From assembly GCF_023667495.1 (NCBI RefSeq), contig NZ_JAMOZL010000005.1:124001-188000 (forward strand): DNA of 64,000 nucleotides. The letters are read 5' to 3'. The stretch's first letter is position 1. Each line of letters begins with the position of its first letter. Below, in pieces: positions 16,035 through 24,815 of the stretch. The translations under genes were made by a program, and so were the position numbers. The notes below the pieces were generated by a model. It saw only the letters and a program-made list of their open reading frames with translations, did not search any database and was not told the DNA's origin. The DNA is from Dyadobacter sp. MSC1_007. Its GTDB lineage: Bacteria; Bacteroidota; Bacteroidia; Cytophagales; Spirosomataceae.

Positions 16035-19000
16035 ATGAAACAAATCTGCAAGATTTCACTCTTTTTAGCAGTAAAATCCTTCTCCGCCTTATTGCTTTTT
16101 GCATTCACCATTTACACCGTACAGGGTTTAATATTTATCCCAAAGTTTAATCCAAAAAAAGAACACGGACCACAACACTCAGCGGCGTCGGCAACACCCG
16201 ACGAGGAAATCCGCGAAAACATCGCTTCCAGGGAATATCATATCACCTATGACAGCACTAAACACTGTCTGCAAAGCCCAAATCGGCACCACAATCTCCG
16301 CGCCTATTACGAGCCGGGCAAGCTCACAGTAAAAGGACGCACCCAATCAGCCGATAGTCAGTTCAAATTTGAACTTGCTACGAAAGCTGTTTACACGGAT
16401 GGCCGGATATTGCATTTGCCGTCATTGCAGGCCAAAAAGCGAATAGACGGAAACACCTTGCACATCGATCATGGGGGATTTAAGGAAGAGTTTATCAACA
16501 ATGAGGCAGGTATCCGTCAAAATTTCATCATTGAAAAAGCGCCTTCTGATGTTCAGCATTTACAGGTTAGCCTTGCCGCCGATGGATTTCAGGTAAAAGA
16601 AGAGACTGACAAAAGCATCCACTTCGAAGCCAAAAACCCACTTACAAAGGAAATTACTACCCTCATTTATCATGATCTGAAATGCTGGGATGCAAACAAA
16701 CAGCCACTGACGGCCCGAATGGCTTATCAGAACGGGCTAATCGCATTAAATGTCGATGTGAAAAATGCAGTTTTTCCTGTCACAATCGATCCGCTGATCA
16801 TCAATGGCAATCCCGGAAATGCAGCAACAACATTGCAGGCTAATCAGACGGAAGCATGGTTTGGGTTTGCCGTTTCATCCGCAGGTGACATCAACGCAGA
16901 TGGCTATTCCGATGTGGTAGTAGGAGCACCGCATTATGACCTCGGCCAGCCCGATGAAGGTGCAGCATTTGTATATTTTGGCTCCGATATCGGGCTTGGT
17001 CAGTCGGCAACGATATTGCAGGGCAATCAGGCTAATGCGCAAATGGGTTATGCCGTAGCGAGCGGTGGAGATATCAACAAAGATGGATATTCTGATATTA
17101 TCGTCGGAGCACCGCAATATGACAAAGGCCAGCTCGATGAAGGTGCTGCTTTTGTATATTATGGATCTCAAAAAGGCCTGAATGTAATCCCTTCAGCAAT
17201 CCTGGAACAAAATCAGGCGAATGCACGCTTCGGTATTTCCGTTGCACTTGCTGGTGACGTCAACGCCGACGGACATAGCGATCTGCTGGTAGGCGCCGAC
17301 CAATTTGATGGCGGACAAATGAATGAAGGGGCTGCTTTCCTGTATTATGGAACCGCCGGGGGAATCAATATCAACAATTTCATAACTTTTGAAAGCAACC
17401 AGACTAATGCAATGCTCGGCTCAGCCGTTGCCAGTGCGGGCGATTTGAATGCGGATGGTTTCAGCGATATCATGGCAGGAGCAAGGTTTTATGACAAAGG
17501 TGAAGTCGATGAAGGTGTTGTGTTTATTTACAAAGGAAGCCCCGCAGGAGTGTCGCCTGCGAACCCGTTAATCCTTGAAAGTAATCAGGCCGATGCCCGA
17601 ATGGGCAATGCGCTCGCGCCAACCGGGAATCTTAACGGCGATAGCTATGGCGACATAGCGGTTGGTGCTTATCATTTTGAAAATGGGCAGAGTAACGAAG
17701 GTGCCGTATTTATTTATCACGGGTCGGCTGTCGGGGCTGTCCTTTCAATGACCCTCGAAGGGCAGCAGATGGAAGCCCAAATGGGTGTTTCTGTCGCCTC
17801 TGCAGGAGATACCGACGGCGACGGTTACACGGACCTGCTCGTAGGCGCCCGCAATCAGGGAAAGGGCCAGACAAATGAAGGATTCGCATTGGTTTACCGC
17901 GGCTCAGCCACCGGAATCAAGGTACAACCTTCCGCGACGTTCCAAAGTAACCAGGCCGATGCATTTCTGGGAAGCTCCTGTGCAAGCGCAGGCGACGTAG
18001 ATGGTGATGGGTTCAGTGATATTATCGTAGGAGCTTATCTGTACGACGATAACCAGTCCAATGAGGGAGCGGCGTTCGTCTGGCATGGTTCCGCGACCGG
18101 TTTGGACAGTGCTGCGACTACCCGGCTGGATAACAACCAGCAAATGTCGGGTTTCGGCTATTCCGTTTCCGATGCCGGAGACGTGAACGGGGATGGTTTT
18201 GGTGATATAATTGTGGGGGCTCCCAATTTTGATAATGGTGAAAATGATGAAGGAGCCGCATTCATTTACCTGGGCTCACTGGGTGGCATTTCTAAATCCG
18301 CTCCGGTCATGCTCGAAGCCAACCAGGCAGACGCTGGTTTCGGAACGAGCGTTTCGGGCGCTGGTGATGTCAACGGCGATGGGTTTTGCGATATTGTTGT
18401 TGGTTGCCCGACGAGCCAGGCGGGTGAAGGCGCCTCATTAGTTTATTATGGTTCGTCGAGTGGTATAAACAACAACTCCGTGAAAACTACATTGGCTATT
18501 AATCAACCCTCCTATTTTGGAAACTCCGTTTCAGAGGTAGGAGATTACAATGGTGATGGGTACGGAGATATAATAATCGGAGCGGTTAATTATTCCCCCA
18601 CAAATGCGGGGGCCGCCTTTATGTTTCTAGGATCTTCTACTGGGATATACTCCCAGAATCCATTAAGGTTTGAAAGCAATGTAGCTAATTCAGAAACGGG
18701 TATCTCCGTTGCGGGTGCAGGCGACATTAACGGGGATGGCTATTCCGATATATTAGTAGGAGCCCTTTTCTTTAACAGTAAAGGGTCGGCGTTAGTATTT
18801 AAAGGAAATTGCGGAGATGGCACCCAAAACAACCTCCGCCTCTACAACTCCGACCTCACCACCGTCATAAACCACACCCAATTCCCTCAACCCGACTTCG
18901 GCGCTGGCTTCTATGCCAAATCTTTCCTGGGCAACAACAAAGGCAAGCTGGTTTGGGAAACGAAGCCAGATGGGCAGGGATTTTCAAAAGGCAGCAATAA

Positions 19001-19526
19001 CCTGATAACGAATAGCGTGCAGTCTTCGGGGTCTCAAAATTTGTACACGAGCCTGGGGTTAGCAGGTGTGGAATTGAAGAATGTGATCGCCAAGCAGCGG
19101 CCTGCTACCAAAGTGAGAACGCGGGTAAAGTATGATCCTGTGTTAGCGATGACAGGGCAGATGTATGGGCCTTGGCGATACTTGCCAGCGTATTTGCAAG
19201 GAAATAGTACTTCGCCGGTTCCGGAAGATGCGGCTGATAGCACAGCGACACTAATTGAACAGATTGTAGCGACAACGGCATTGGATGATAGTGAAAAATC
19301 TACGATTATTTACCCAAATCCAGTTTCTGAGCAACTGCATATCAATGTGGACAATCCGGATGTTATTCAAAGTGTTAAACTTTTGACATCAACCGGACGG
19401 ACGGTCTATGAGTCGGGAGAGCATCAAGAAATCATTGATGTGAAAGGATTTGCTACCGGAACGTATATTTTATGGATAACCCATCGCGATGGCTTGCAGA
19501 CTAACCGACGAGTTTTAATTCGCTAA
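16035..19526 (+). CDS. FG-GAP (integrin alpha-like) repeat protein with T9SS type A sorting domain
   Basis: A 1163-residue secreted protein. A hydrophobic N-terminus (about 10-36) is followed by a roughly 200-residue domain without a named match that ends in PVTIDPLIINGNPGN. From about residue 265 to 930 there are eleven FG-GAP repeats of about 60 residues. Each has a calcium-binding loop of the DxNxDGxxD type, for example SAGDINADGYSDVVVGAP and DAGDVNGDGFGDIIVGAP, followed by a GQ-DEGAAFVYxGS strand. A further stretch of about 150 residues precedes the C-terminal sorting domain, which opens with IIYPNPVSEQLHINV and ends TYILWITHRDGLQTNRRVLIR. It should be exported by Sec, then across the outer membrane by the type IX system and attached or released. 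Likely an adhesin-like or scaffold surface protein; the ligand is unknown. Confidence 0.9.
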   Translation: MKQICKISLFLAVKSFSALLLFAFTIYTVQGLIFIPKFNPKKEHGPQHSAASATPDEEIRENIASREYHITYDSTKHCLQSPNRHHNLRAYYEPGKLTVKGRTQSADSQFKFELATKAVYTDGRILHLPSLQAKKRIDGNTLHIDHGGFKEEFINNEAGIRQNFIIEKAPSDVQHLQVSLAADGFQVKEETDKSIHFEAKNPLTKEITTLIYHDLKCWDANKQPLTARMAYQNGLIALNVDVKNAVFPVTIDPLIINGNPGNAATTLQANQTEAWFGFAVSSAGDINADGYSDVVVGAPHYDLGQPDEGAAFVYFGSDIGLGQSATILQGNQANAQMGYAVASGGDINKDGYSDIIVGAPQYDKGQLDEGAAFVYYGSQKGLNVIPSAILEQNQANARFGISVALAGDVNADGHSDLLVGADQFDGGQMNEGAAFLYYGTAGGININNFITFESNQTNAMLGSAVASAGDLNADGFSDIMAGARFYDKGEVDEGVVFIYKGSPAGVSPANPLILESNQADARMGNALAPTGNLNGDSYGDIAVGAYHFENGQSNEGAVFIYHGSAVGAVLSMTLEGQQMEAQMGVSVASAGDTDGDGYTDLLVGARNQGKGQTNEGFALVYRGSATGIKVQPSATFQSNQADAFLGSSCASAGDVDGDGFSDIIVGAYLYDDNQSNEGAAFVWHGSATGLDSAATTRLDNNQQMSGFGYSVSDAGDVNGDGFGDIIVGAPNFDNGENDEGAAFIYLGSLGGISKSAPVMLEANQADAGFGTSVSGAGDVNGDGFCDIVVGCPTSQAGEGASLVYYGSSSGINNNSVKTTLAINQPSYFGNSVSEVGDYNGDGYGDIIIGAVNYSPTNAGAAFMFLGSSTGIYSQNPLRFESNVANSETGISVAGAGDINGDGYSDILVGALFFNSKGSALVFKGNCGDGTQNNLRLYNSDLTTVINHTQFPQPDFGAGFYAKSFLGNNKGKLVWETKPDGQGFSKGSNNLITNSVQSSGSQNLYTSLGLAGVELKNVIAKQRPATKVRTRVKYDPVLAMTGQMYGPWRYLPAYLQGNSTSPVPEDAADSTATLIEQIVATTALDDSEKSTIIYPNPVSEQLHINVDNPDVIQSVKLLTSTGRTVYESGEHQEIIDVKGFATGTYILWITHRDGLQTNRRVLIR

Positions 19527-19535
19527 TGCGGACTC

Positions 19536-19582
19536 ATATGCAAAACGCCTTCTCTGCTAATCAGAAAAGGCGTTTTGCATAT
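19536..19582. terminator. Bidirectional terminator between convergent genes
   Basis: A 16-bp perfect stem (19536-19551 with 19567-19582), including AAAACGCCTT and its complement, lies between the stop of the FG-GAP gene and the stop of the nucleotidyltransferase gene. Confidence 0.8.
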
Positions 19583-19595
19583 AGTTTAGTGAATC

Positions 19596-20495
19596 CTAAT
19601 CCCACAACTTGCCGGGATATACTCCGGCTTCGTGCAATGCATTCAGTGATGCCTGGACGGTTGGCTTGTCTTCGGGATAAGTAACTCCAAACCAGTCGGA
19701 AGCGATGCGGAATACGCGGCAGTCGCCCAGGCCGTTTTTGATGATGTGGGTCATCACGGTTGGAATGTAAAACTCTGCCTTCGGGGTGTTGATATTTTCC
19801 TGTGCGTATTTTTCAAAAAGGTCTTTCGTGATCGGGAACATTGTGGGTTTGAAACCCCAGAAATTCATAGATACCGGTGTCTCAGGTGCTAGTTCCGTAC
19901 GCACTCCGTCTTCTTCAAAGTAAATAACACCGTCTTCTTCAAATATTTTGGTCCTTTCAATAACCGATTCCAGGTTATGGTCCTCGCGTTCGACACAAAT
20001 GCCCCGCGAAACAGTCCCATTTTCTGACAACGTGCGTTTCAACTCATAACCGATCATCGCGTGCTGCTGATCATTAGTATCGCTTTGCAGGAATTTGGCC
20101 ATTGTTTCGAAGGCATCGCGACCGTAAAAATCGTCCGCATTGATTACCGCGAAAGGAGTTTCTGTTTGTTCCCAGGCACATAGCGTAGCATGACCGGTGC
20201 CCCAGGGTTTTACACGTTCGACGGTGCCAAGATCGGCTGGAACGTACGATTGCACACCCTGAATGGCGAAGTCATAGTCAATCTTGCCTTTTAATTTAGG
20301 AGCAAATATAGCTTCGGCGCTATCCTTAATTTCCTGGCGAACGATAAATACAACTTTGCCAAATCCGCTTCTGATCGCGTCGTATAAAGAGTAATCGATG
20401 ATGGTTTCTCCGTTGGGGCCGAACTGGTCGAGCTGCTTGATACCTCCGTACCTGCTGCCGATGCCGGCAGCTAAAATCAAAAGAGTTGGTTTCAT
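19596..20495 (-). CDS. Sugar-phosphate nucleotidyltransferase family protein
   Basis: A 299-residue protein of the NTP_transferase fold. The nucleotide-binding loop is LLILAAGIGSRYGGIKQLDQFGPNG at the N-terminus, a variant of GxGxR-x-K, and INADDFYGRDAF near residue 118 provides the metal-binding Asp. The family transfers NMP to a sugar-1-phosphate to make NDP-sugars for polysaccharide or cell-wall synthesis. The sugar and nucleotide cannot be assigned; the sequence is not a standard RmlA, GalU or ManC. It is probably a single-gene unit: it follows the terminator of the Fe-S carrier gene and ends at a shared terminator. Confidence 0.82.
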   Translation of the reverse strand: MKPTLLILAAGIGSRYGGIKQLDQFGPNGETIIDYSLYDAIRSGFGKVVFIVRQEIKDSAEAIFAPKLKGKIDYDFAIQGVQSYVPADLGTVERVKPWGTGHATLCAWEQTETPFAVINADDFYGRDAFETMAKFLQSDTNDQQHAMIGYELKRTLSENGTVSRGICVEREDHNLESVIERTKIFEEDGVIYFEEDGVRTELAPETPVSMNFWGFKPTMFPITKDLFEKYAQENINTPKAEFYIPTVMTHIIKNGLGDCRVFRIASDWFGVTYPEDKPTVQASLNALHEAGVYPGKLWD

Positions 20496-20576
20496 TCAAA
20501 TGGTGTTAAGCCTACCTTATAATGGTGCGTAAAAGGTCGTTTGAGTGGGCAAATTAAATCCATTCAACACGATAAA

Positions 20577-20609
20577 AAAAACGCGCTCCGGTTTTCAGAG
20601 CGCGTTTTT
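20577..20609 (-). terminator. Terminator after the A-type Fe-S carrier gene
   Basis: AAAAACGCGCTC (20577-20588) pairs with GAGCGCGTTTTT (20598-20609) around a nine-base loop; on the minus strand a T run completes a rho-independent terminator 26 bases past the stop at 20635. Confidence 0.88.
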
Positions 20610-20634
20610 ACAAAATAAAATATTTTAATATTTA

Positions 20635-20961
20635 TTAAACCGCGAAGCTTTCGCCGCATCCGCACGTGCGGGTTGCATTGGGATTAATAAATTGAAAACC
20701 CTTTCCATTCAACCCGTCAGAAAAATCCAACGTGGTGCCAGCGAGGTAAAGCAGGCTTTTCTTGTCCACGATGATCTTGACACCTTTGTCCTCAAAAACC
20801 ATATCAGTTGGCTTGGAGTCAGAGTTAAATTCAAGATTATATGTCAAACCTGAACAACCTCCTCCCAACACGCCTACCCGGATTTGATAGTCGTCTTCAA
20901 AACCATCGGCCTTGCGGAGTTCCACAATTTTATTTTTGGCTGTATCGCTTACCGTAACCAT
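20635..20961 (-). CDS. A-type iron-sulfur carrier protein (HesB/IscA/ErpA family)
   Basis: A 108-residue protein, the normal size for the family. It has the three conserved cysteines: one in GVLGGGCSGLTYNLEF near residue 36, and two in the C-terminal TRTCGCGESF. The central part VDKKSLLYLAGTTLDFSDGLNGKGFQFINPNA is also typical. The protein binds an Fe-S cluster or iron and passes it to apo-targets in the cytoplasm. Whether it corresponds functionally to IscA, SufA or ErpA cannot be decided here, because no other isc or suf gene is in the window. It follows thrB by 80 bases and may be read from the same transcript. Confidence 0.92.
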   Translation of the reverse strand: MVTVSDTAKNKIVELRKADGFEDDYQIRVGVLGGGCSGLTYNLEFNSDSKPTDMVFEDKGVKIIVDKKSLLYLAGTTLDFSDGLNGKGFQFINPNATRTCGCGESFAV

Positions 20962-21041
20962 GCTATTTTATTTTAATATTTCAATTCAGATAACGTCTGC
21001 GCGGATCATGAAAGTTCATCCAAAACCCAAAAAAGGCAATG

Positions 21042-21971
21042 TTAAACGATCATCGCCCCACCCTGATTGATGGCTGACACGTGTAGTCCTGACTCAATTC
21101 CGGCAGCAGCGAACCGCCCCTGCATAGCCTTTCCGACATTTTGCGCATTCTCTATCCCGCGACTCAATGCAAACATCGATGGGCCTGCACCCGAAATACT
21201 GCACCCCAACGCCCCATTAGAAATAGCGGCCTGCTTCACCTCTTTGAACTCCGGGATCAGGATTGACCGCACGGGCTCAATGATCACATCGACCATCGAA
21301 CGGCTGATCAGGTCATAGTCGGCTTTCATTAATCCGGCCACCAGTCCGGCCACATTGCCCATTTGTGCAATGGTATTTTTCAGCGAAACTTCATTACGAA
21401 GGATGAAGCGGGCGTCTTTGGTATTGATCTCAATATCAGGGTGAACGAGCGTACAATACAGGTCTTCCGGCACGGGAATGGTGAAAATGTCCAGCGGATT
21501 ATAGCTACGGATCACCACAAATCCTCCTAAAAGTGACGGCCCGACATTATCCGCATGAGCCGATCCCGAAGCAATGCGTTCGCCTTCCATTGCGAACGGT
21601 AACAACTCTCTTCGCGTCAGCGGATTGCCCAGCAACTCGTTGATGGCTACCACACCAGCCACCGCACTCGCCGCACTCGACCCCATTCCGCTCCCAAGCG
21701 GCATATTTTTATGTAGCGCCACTTCGCACCCAAAATCGGCGATTCCCAGATGTTTCAAAAGGGCCAGCATCACCACCGTTACCGAATTTTTCTCAGCTTG
21801 GCGCGGCAACCGGCCTTCATCACCTGTAATTTCAGTAATGACAATTCCAGGTTCGTCGCGCTTCCGCAGCTCCACGGTGTCACCCGGCTCCTGAATCGCA
21901 AAACCAAAAATATCAAACCCACACGACACATTAGCGACTGTCGCCGGCGCAAAAGCTTTTACTGAATTCAC
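21042..21971 (-). CDS. thrB: Homoserine kinase
   Basis: A 309-residue GHMP kinase that phosphorylates L-homoserine, the fourth step from aspartate towards threonine. It opens with VKAFAPATVANVSCGFDIFGFAI, has the ATP-binding GHMP motif PLGSGMGSSAASAVAGVVAINELLG near residue 91, and the C-terminal GCSISGAGPSMFAL. The gene lies 16 bases after the bifunctional aspartate kinase/homoserine dehydrogenase gene, so thrA and thrB form an operon. thrC (threonine synthase), which often completes the set, is not the next gene and is not elsewhere in the window. Confidence 0.95.
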   Translation of the reverse strand: MNSVKAFAPATVANVSCGFDIFGFAIQEPGDTVELRKRDEPGIVITEITGDEGRLPRQAEKNSVTVVMLALLKHLGIADFGCEVALHKNMPLGSGMGSSAASAVAGVVAINELLGNPLTRRELLPFAMEGERIASGSAHADNVGPSLLGGFVVIRSYNPLDIFTIPVPEDLYCTLVHPDIEINTKDARFILRNEVSLKNTIAQMGNVAGLVAGLMKADYDLISRSMVDVIIEPVRSILIPEFKEVKQAAISNGALGCSISGAGPSMFALSRGIENAQNVGKAMQGRFAAAGIESGLHVSAINQGGAMIV

Positions 21972-21987
21972 TGTAAATGGTTGTTTA

Positions 21988-24444
21988 CTATCCCAAATAG
22001 CTACTGATACTCATGATATCCGCGAATACTCCTGAGGCGGTTACCTCTGCGCCGGCGCCTGGACCTTTGATGACGAGCGGGCGGTCTTTGTAACGTTCTG
22101 TGGTAAAGGATACGATGTTATCGCTGCCTGAAAGCGTATAAAAAGGATGCGAAGCATCCACGGTCTTCAGTTCAATGCTCGCTTTACCATTTTCCAGAGT
22201 GGCGATATACCGCAGCTTTTCACCTTTTTCTGCCGCATTTGATTCCATTTCAGCGAAATACGCATTGGAAATTTCGAGTTCCTGGAAGAATGCATCGACA
22301 GTCGGTGCATTGAGACAATTACCTGGCAGTATTTGTGATATTTTGATTTCCTCGGGCTCCAATGCTACACCAACCTCGCGCGAAAGGATCAGTATCTTCC
22401 GTCCCACGTCGGCACCGCTGAGGTCGTCACGCGGGTCGGGTTCGGTGAAACCTTTGGCTTTGGCTTCTTTTACGATGTCAACAAACCGCTTATCACCGCC
22501 AAAATTGTTAAATATATAGGATAGCGTCCCGGAAAGGATCGCTTCGATCTTCAAAAATTTGTCCCCGCTCGCCATCAAGCCCTGAATGGTATTGATGATC
22601 GGCAAACCGGCACCCACATTGGTTTCGTACAAAAACTTAACGCCGCGCTGCAAAGCTGTGCGCTGTAATGCGATATACTCAGAATACGAACCTGAATTGG
22701 CCACTTTATTAGGGGTAACCACGCTGATACTCGCGTCGAGCAGCATGTGGTAATACTGTACAATGTCCTTATCCGAAGTACAATCCACAAAAACGCTGTT
22801 CGGAAGGTTGAGCTCAATCATCCGCTGAACAAATGCGGGCAGGCTCGTTTTCACGCCCTCATCCATCACGCGGTCGCGCCAGTTTTCGGGTTTGATGCCG
22901 TCCGGATCGAGTAGCATCTTCTTGGTATTGGACAATCCAGCAATGTTCAGGTTCAGCAGTTTTTCTTCGCGCAGGTACCTGGTCTGATTGCGGATCTGTT
23001 CGATTAATGTGCCGCCGATCAAGCCTACACCTACAATAAACAGGTTCAGCGAACGTGTTTCCGATTGGAAAAAGACTCCGTGAATGGCATTAAGCGCTTT
23101 GGATAGATCGCTTTTGGAGATTACCACTGAGATATTCAACTCGGAAGAACCCTGCGCCGTGGCAACAACATTAATACCGTTTTTACCTAAAACTGAAAAA
23201 AGCTTTCCGGAAACACCCGTGCTTTTCTTCATGCCTTCTCCCACGATCGCGATGATCGACAGGTTTTTCTCCACCGAGATCCCATCGATATGACCAAGTG
23301 CTATTTCCGTCGCAAATTCCTTTTCAAGCACATCGATCGCGCGTTGTGAATTCTTCGGATCTATTGAAAAACAGATAGAATGCTCGGACGACGCCTGGGA
23401 AATCAGGATCACACTGATCGCATTATTGGAAAGGGCAGTAAACAAACGCCCCGAAATACCGGCCACGCCGATCATCCCGCTTCCCTGGATATTCACCAGC
23501 GCAATCTCGTCAATGGAAGAAATCCCGGTAATGGCATATTCTTTCCCATTCGCAGATTTCTGAACATAAGTACCTTCAAAATCGGTATTGAAAGTGTTCA
23601 GTACTTTCAAAGTTATATTTTTGGCAAATGCAGGTTGCAGGCTCGGGGGATAGATGACCTTGGCACCGAAATGCGACAATTCCATCGCTTCCGCGTAAGA
23701 GATCGACGGAATCGTGAATGCATTGGCAACTTTCCTCGGATCGGCGGTCATCATCCCATCCACATCGGTCCATATTTCAATGGAATCGGCTTCCAGAGCT
23801 GCTCCAAGAATGGATGCAGTGTAATCTGAACCGCCGCGGCCCAGCGTAGTCGTAACTCCTTCGGCTGTGGAGGCGATAAAGCCTGTTACACATTGCAATG
23901 CGGTCGTCTTCGCAAAGTGCTCTAATATAAGGTGATTGGTAATCTCAAAATTGACATCGCCCATGCCATAAGTAGCATTGGTGCGGATAATGTGACGGGC
24001 GTCACAAAATTCGGCGGCAACTCCTTTGCTTTTAAGTATTTCGGTGATCACGATCGTTGACAGGCGTTCGCCGAAGCTCATAATGAGGTCGAGCGTTCGC
24101 TCCGACAGCTCCCTGATCCAGGAAACACCTCTTAGGATATCTTCCAGTTCATTAAATATACCCCTCACCGCCGCAAATGTGCTGCTTTGGTTTTTGACAG
24201 GGATCAATCCTCTCACCACCGCGAAATGCCTTTCCTCAACACCTTTCAGAAATTCGTTGTATTCGGCATTACCGGTCGCCGCCATCTTTCCTATCTCGAT
24301 CAGCCTGTTCGTGACACCGCCCATGGCTGAAAAAACAACCGCAATGCGTTCGCCTTTTGCAAGATTTTCTTCAAGTATACTGATTACCGTTTTGATACTG
24401 TCGACCGATCCGACAGAGGTGCCGCCAAATTTAAGAACCTTCAT
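21988..24444 (-). CDS. thrA: Bifunctional aspartate kinase / homoserine dehydrogenase I
   Basis: An 818-residue fusion enzyme. The aspartokinase domain (about 1-295) begins with MKVLKFGGTSVGSVDSI and contains GRGGSDYTASILGAALEADSIEIWTDVDGM. Two ACT regulatory modules occupy about 310-460. The homoserine dehydrogenase part (about 463-818) begins with NLFIVGVGLIGGTLIEQI and contains VDCTSDKDIVQYYHMLLD, the VTPNKVANSG motif and YETNVGAGLPIINTIQGL. It catalyses the first and third committed steps to threonine and methionine, and ACT domains normally confer feedback inhibition by threonine. The length and order match E. coli ThrA. It is first in a thrA-thrB unit. Confidence 0.96.
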   Translation of the reverse strand: MKVLKFGGTSVGSVDSIKTVISILEENLAKGERIAVVFSAMGGVTNRLIEIGKMAATGNAEYNEFLKGVEERHFAVVRGLIPVKNQSSTFAAVRGIFNELEDILRGVSWIRELSERTLDLIMSFGERLSTIVITEILKSKGVAAEFCDARHIIRTNATYGMGDVNFEITNHLILEHFAKTTALQCVTGFIASTAEGVTTTLGRGGSDYTASILGAALEADSIEIWTDVDGMMTADPRKVANAFTIPSISYAEAMELSHFGAKVIYPPSLQPAFAKNITLKVLNTFNTDFEGTYVQKSANGKEYAITGISSIDEIALVNIQGSGMIGVAGISGRLFTALSNNAISVILISQASSEHSICFSIDPKNSQRAIDVLEKEFATEIALGHIDGISVEKNLSIIAIVGEGMKKSTGVSGKLFSVLGKNGINVVATAQGSSELNISVVISKSDLSKALNAIHGVFFQSETRSLNLFIVGVGLIGGTLIEQIRNQTRYLREEKLLNLNIAGLSNTKKMLLDPDGIKPENWRDRVMDEGVKTSLPAFVQRMIELNLPNSVFVDCTSDKDIVQYYHMLLDASISVVTPNKVANSGSYSEYIALQRTALQRGVKFLYETNVGAGLPIINTIQGLMASGDKFLKIEAILSGTLSYIFNNFGGDKRFVDIVKEAKAKGFTEPDPRDDLSGADVGRKILILSREVGVALEPEEIKISQILPGNCLNAPTVDAFFQELEISNAYFAEMESNAAEKGEKLRYIATLENGKASIELKTVDASHPFYTLSGSDNIVSFTTERYKDRPLVIKGPGAGAEVTASGVFADIMSISSYLG

Positions 24445-24815
24445 TTAAAGCTATATTCGATATGCGATGATGAGCGCCTACCGGCCACTCATTTTGAACA
24501 GGATGCAAATATAGCAATTCAAACGCCGCTTACTTTCAATAAGCCGTGTAAATGAAATACTAGAACCGGCATTTTGCTAATTCCCTGTACGACAAAGCAA
24601 CACAGTGCATTTCCGCCGGGCTAAGTATTGCATTACCAGGGCGATATGAACATCTCTTTTAAAAGTATTAAATTTTAAATAAGTTAGGATGTAAAGACTA
24701 ATATTTCATTAAATGTCTTTTGTGTAACCTTTTATTTTTTGAAATTAATTGAAAATAGAATAATGTTCTGTTTTGAATTAATTGCCTAACTGTTTCACTC
24801 CTTAAAAATTAAATC
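24445..24815. other. 371-base divergent intergenic region between thrA and the SusC gene
   Basis: The left side carries the thrA promoter candidate. The right 160 bases are very AT-rich with runs such as TTTTATTTTTTG, a usual long leader for a SusC-type gene. I find no exact TAnnTTTG on the plus strand, no convincing operator and no small gene. Confidence 0.6.
24506..24513 (-). promoter_or_regulatory. Candidate -7 element of the thrA promoter
   Basis: Minus-strand TATATTTG matches TAnnTTTG exactly, 61 bases upstream of the thrA ATG. A TTG on the same strand at 24537-24539 could serve as a poorly spaced -33 element. Confidence 0.45.
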
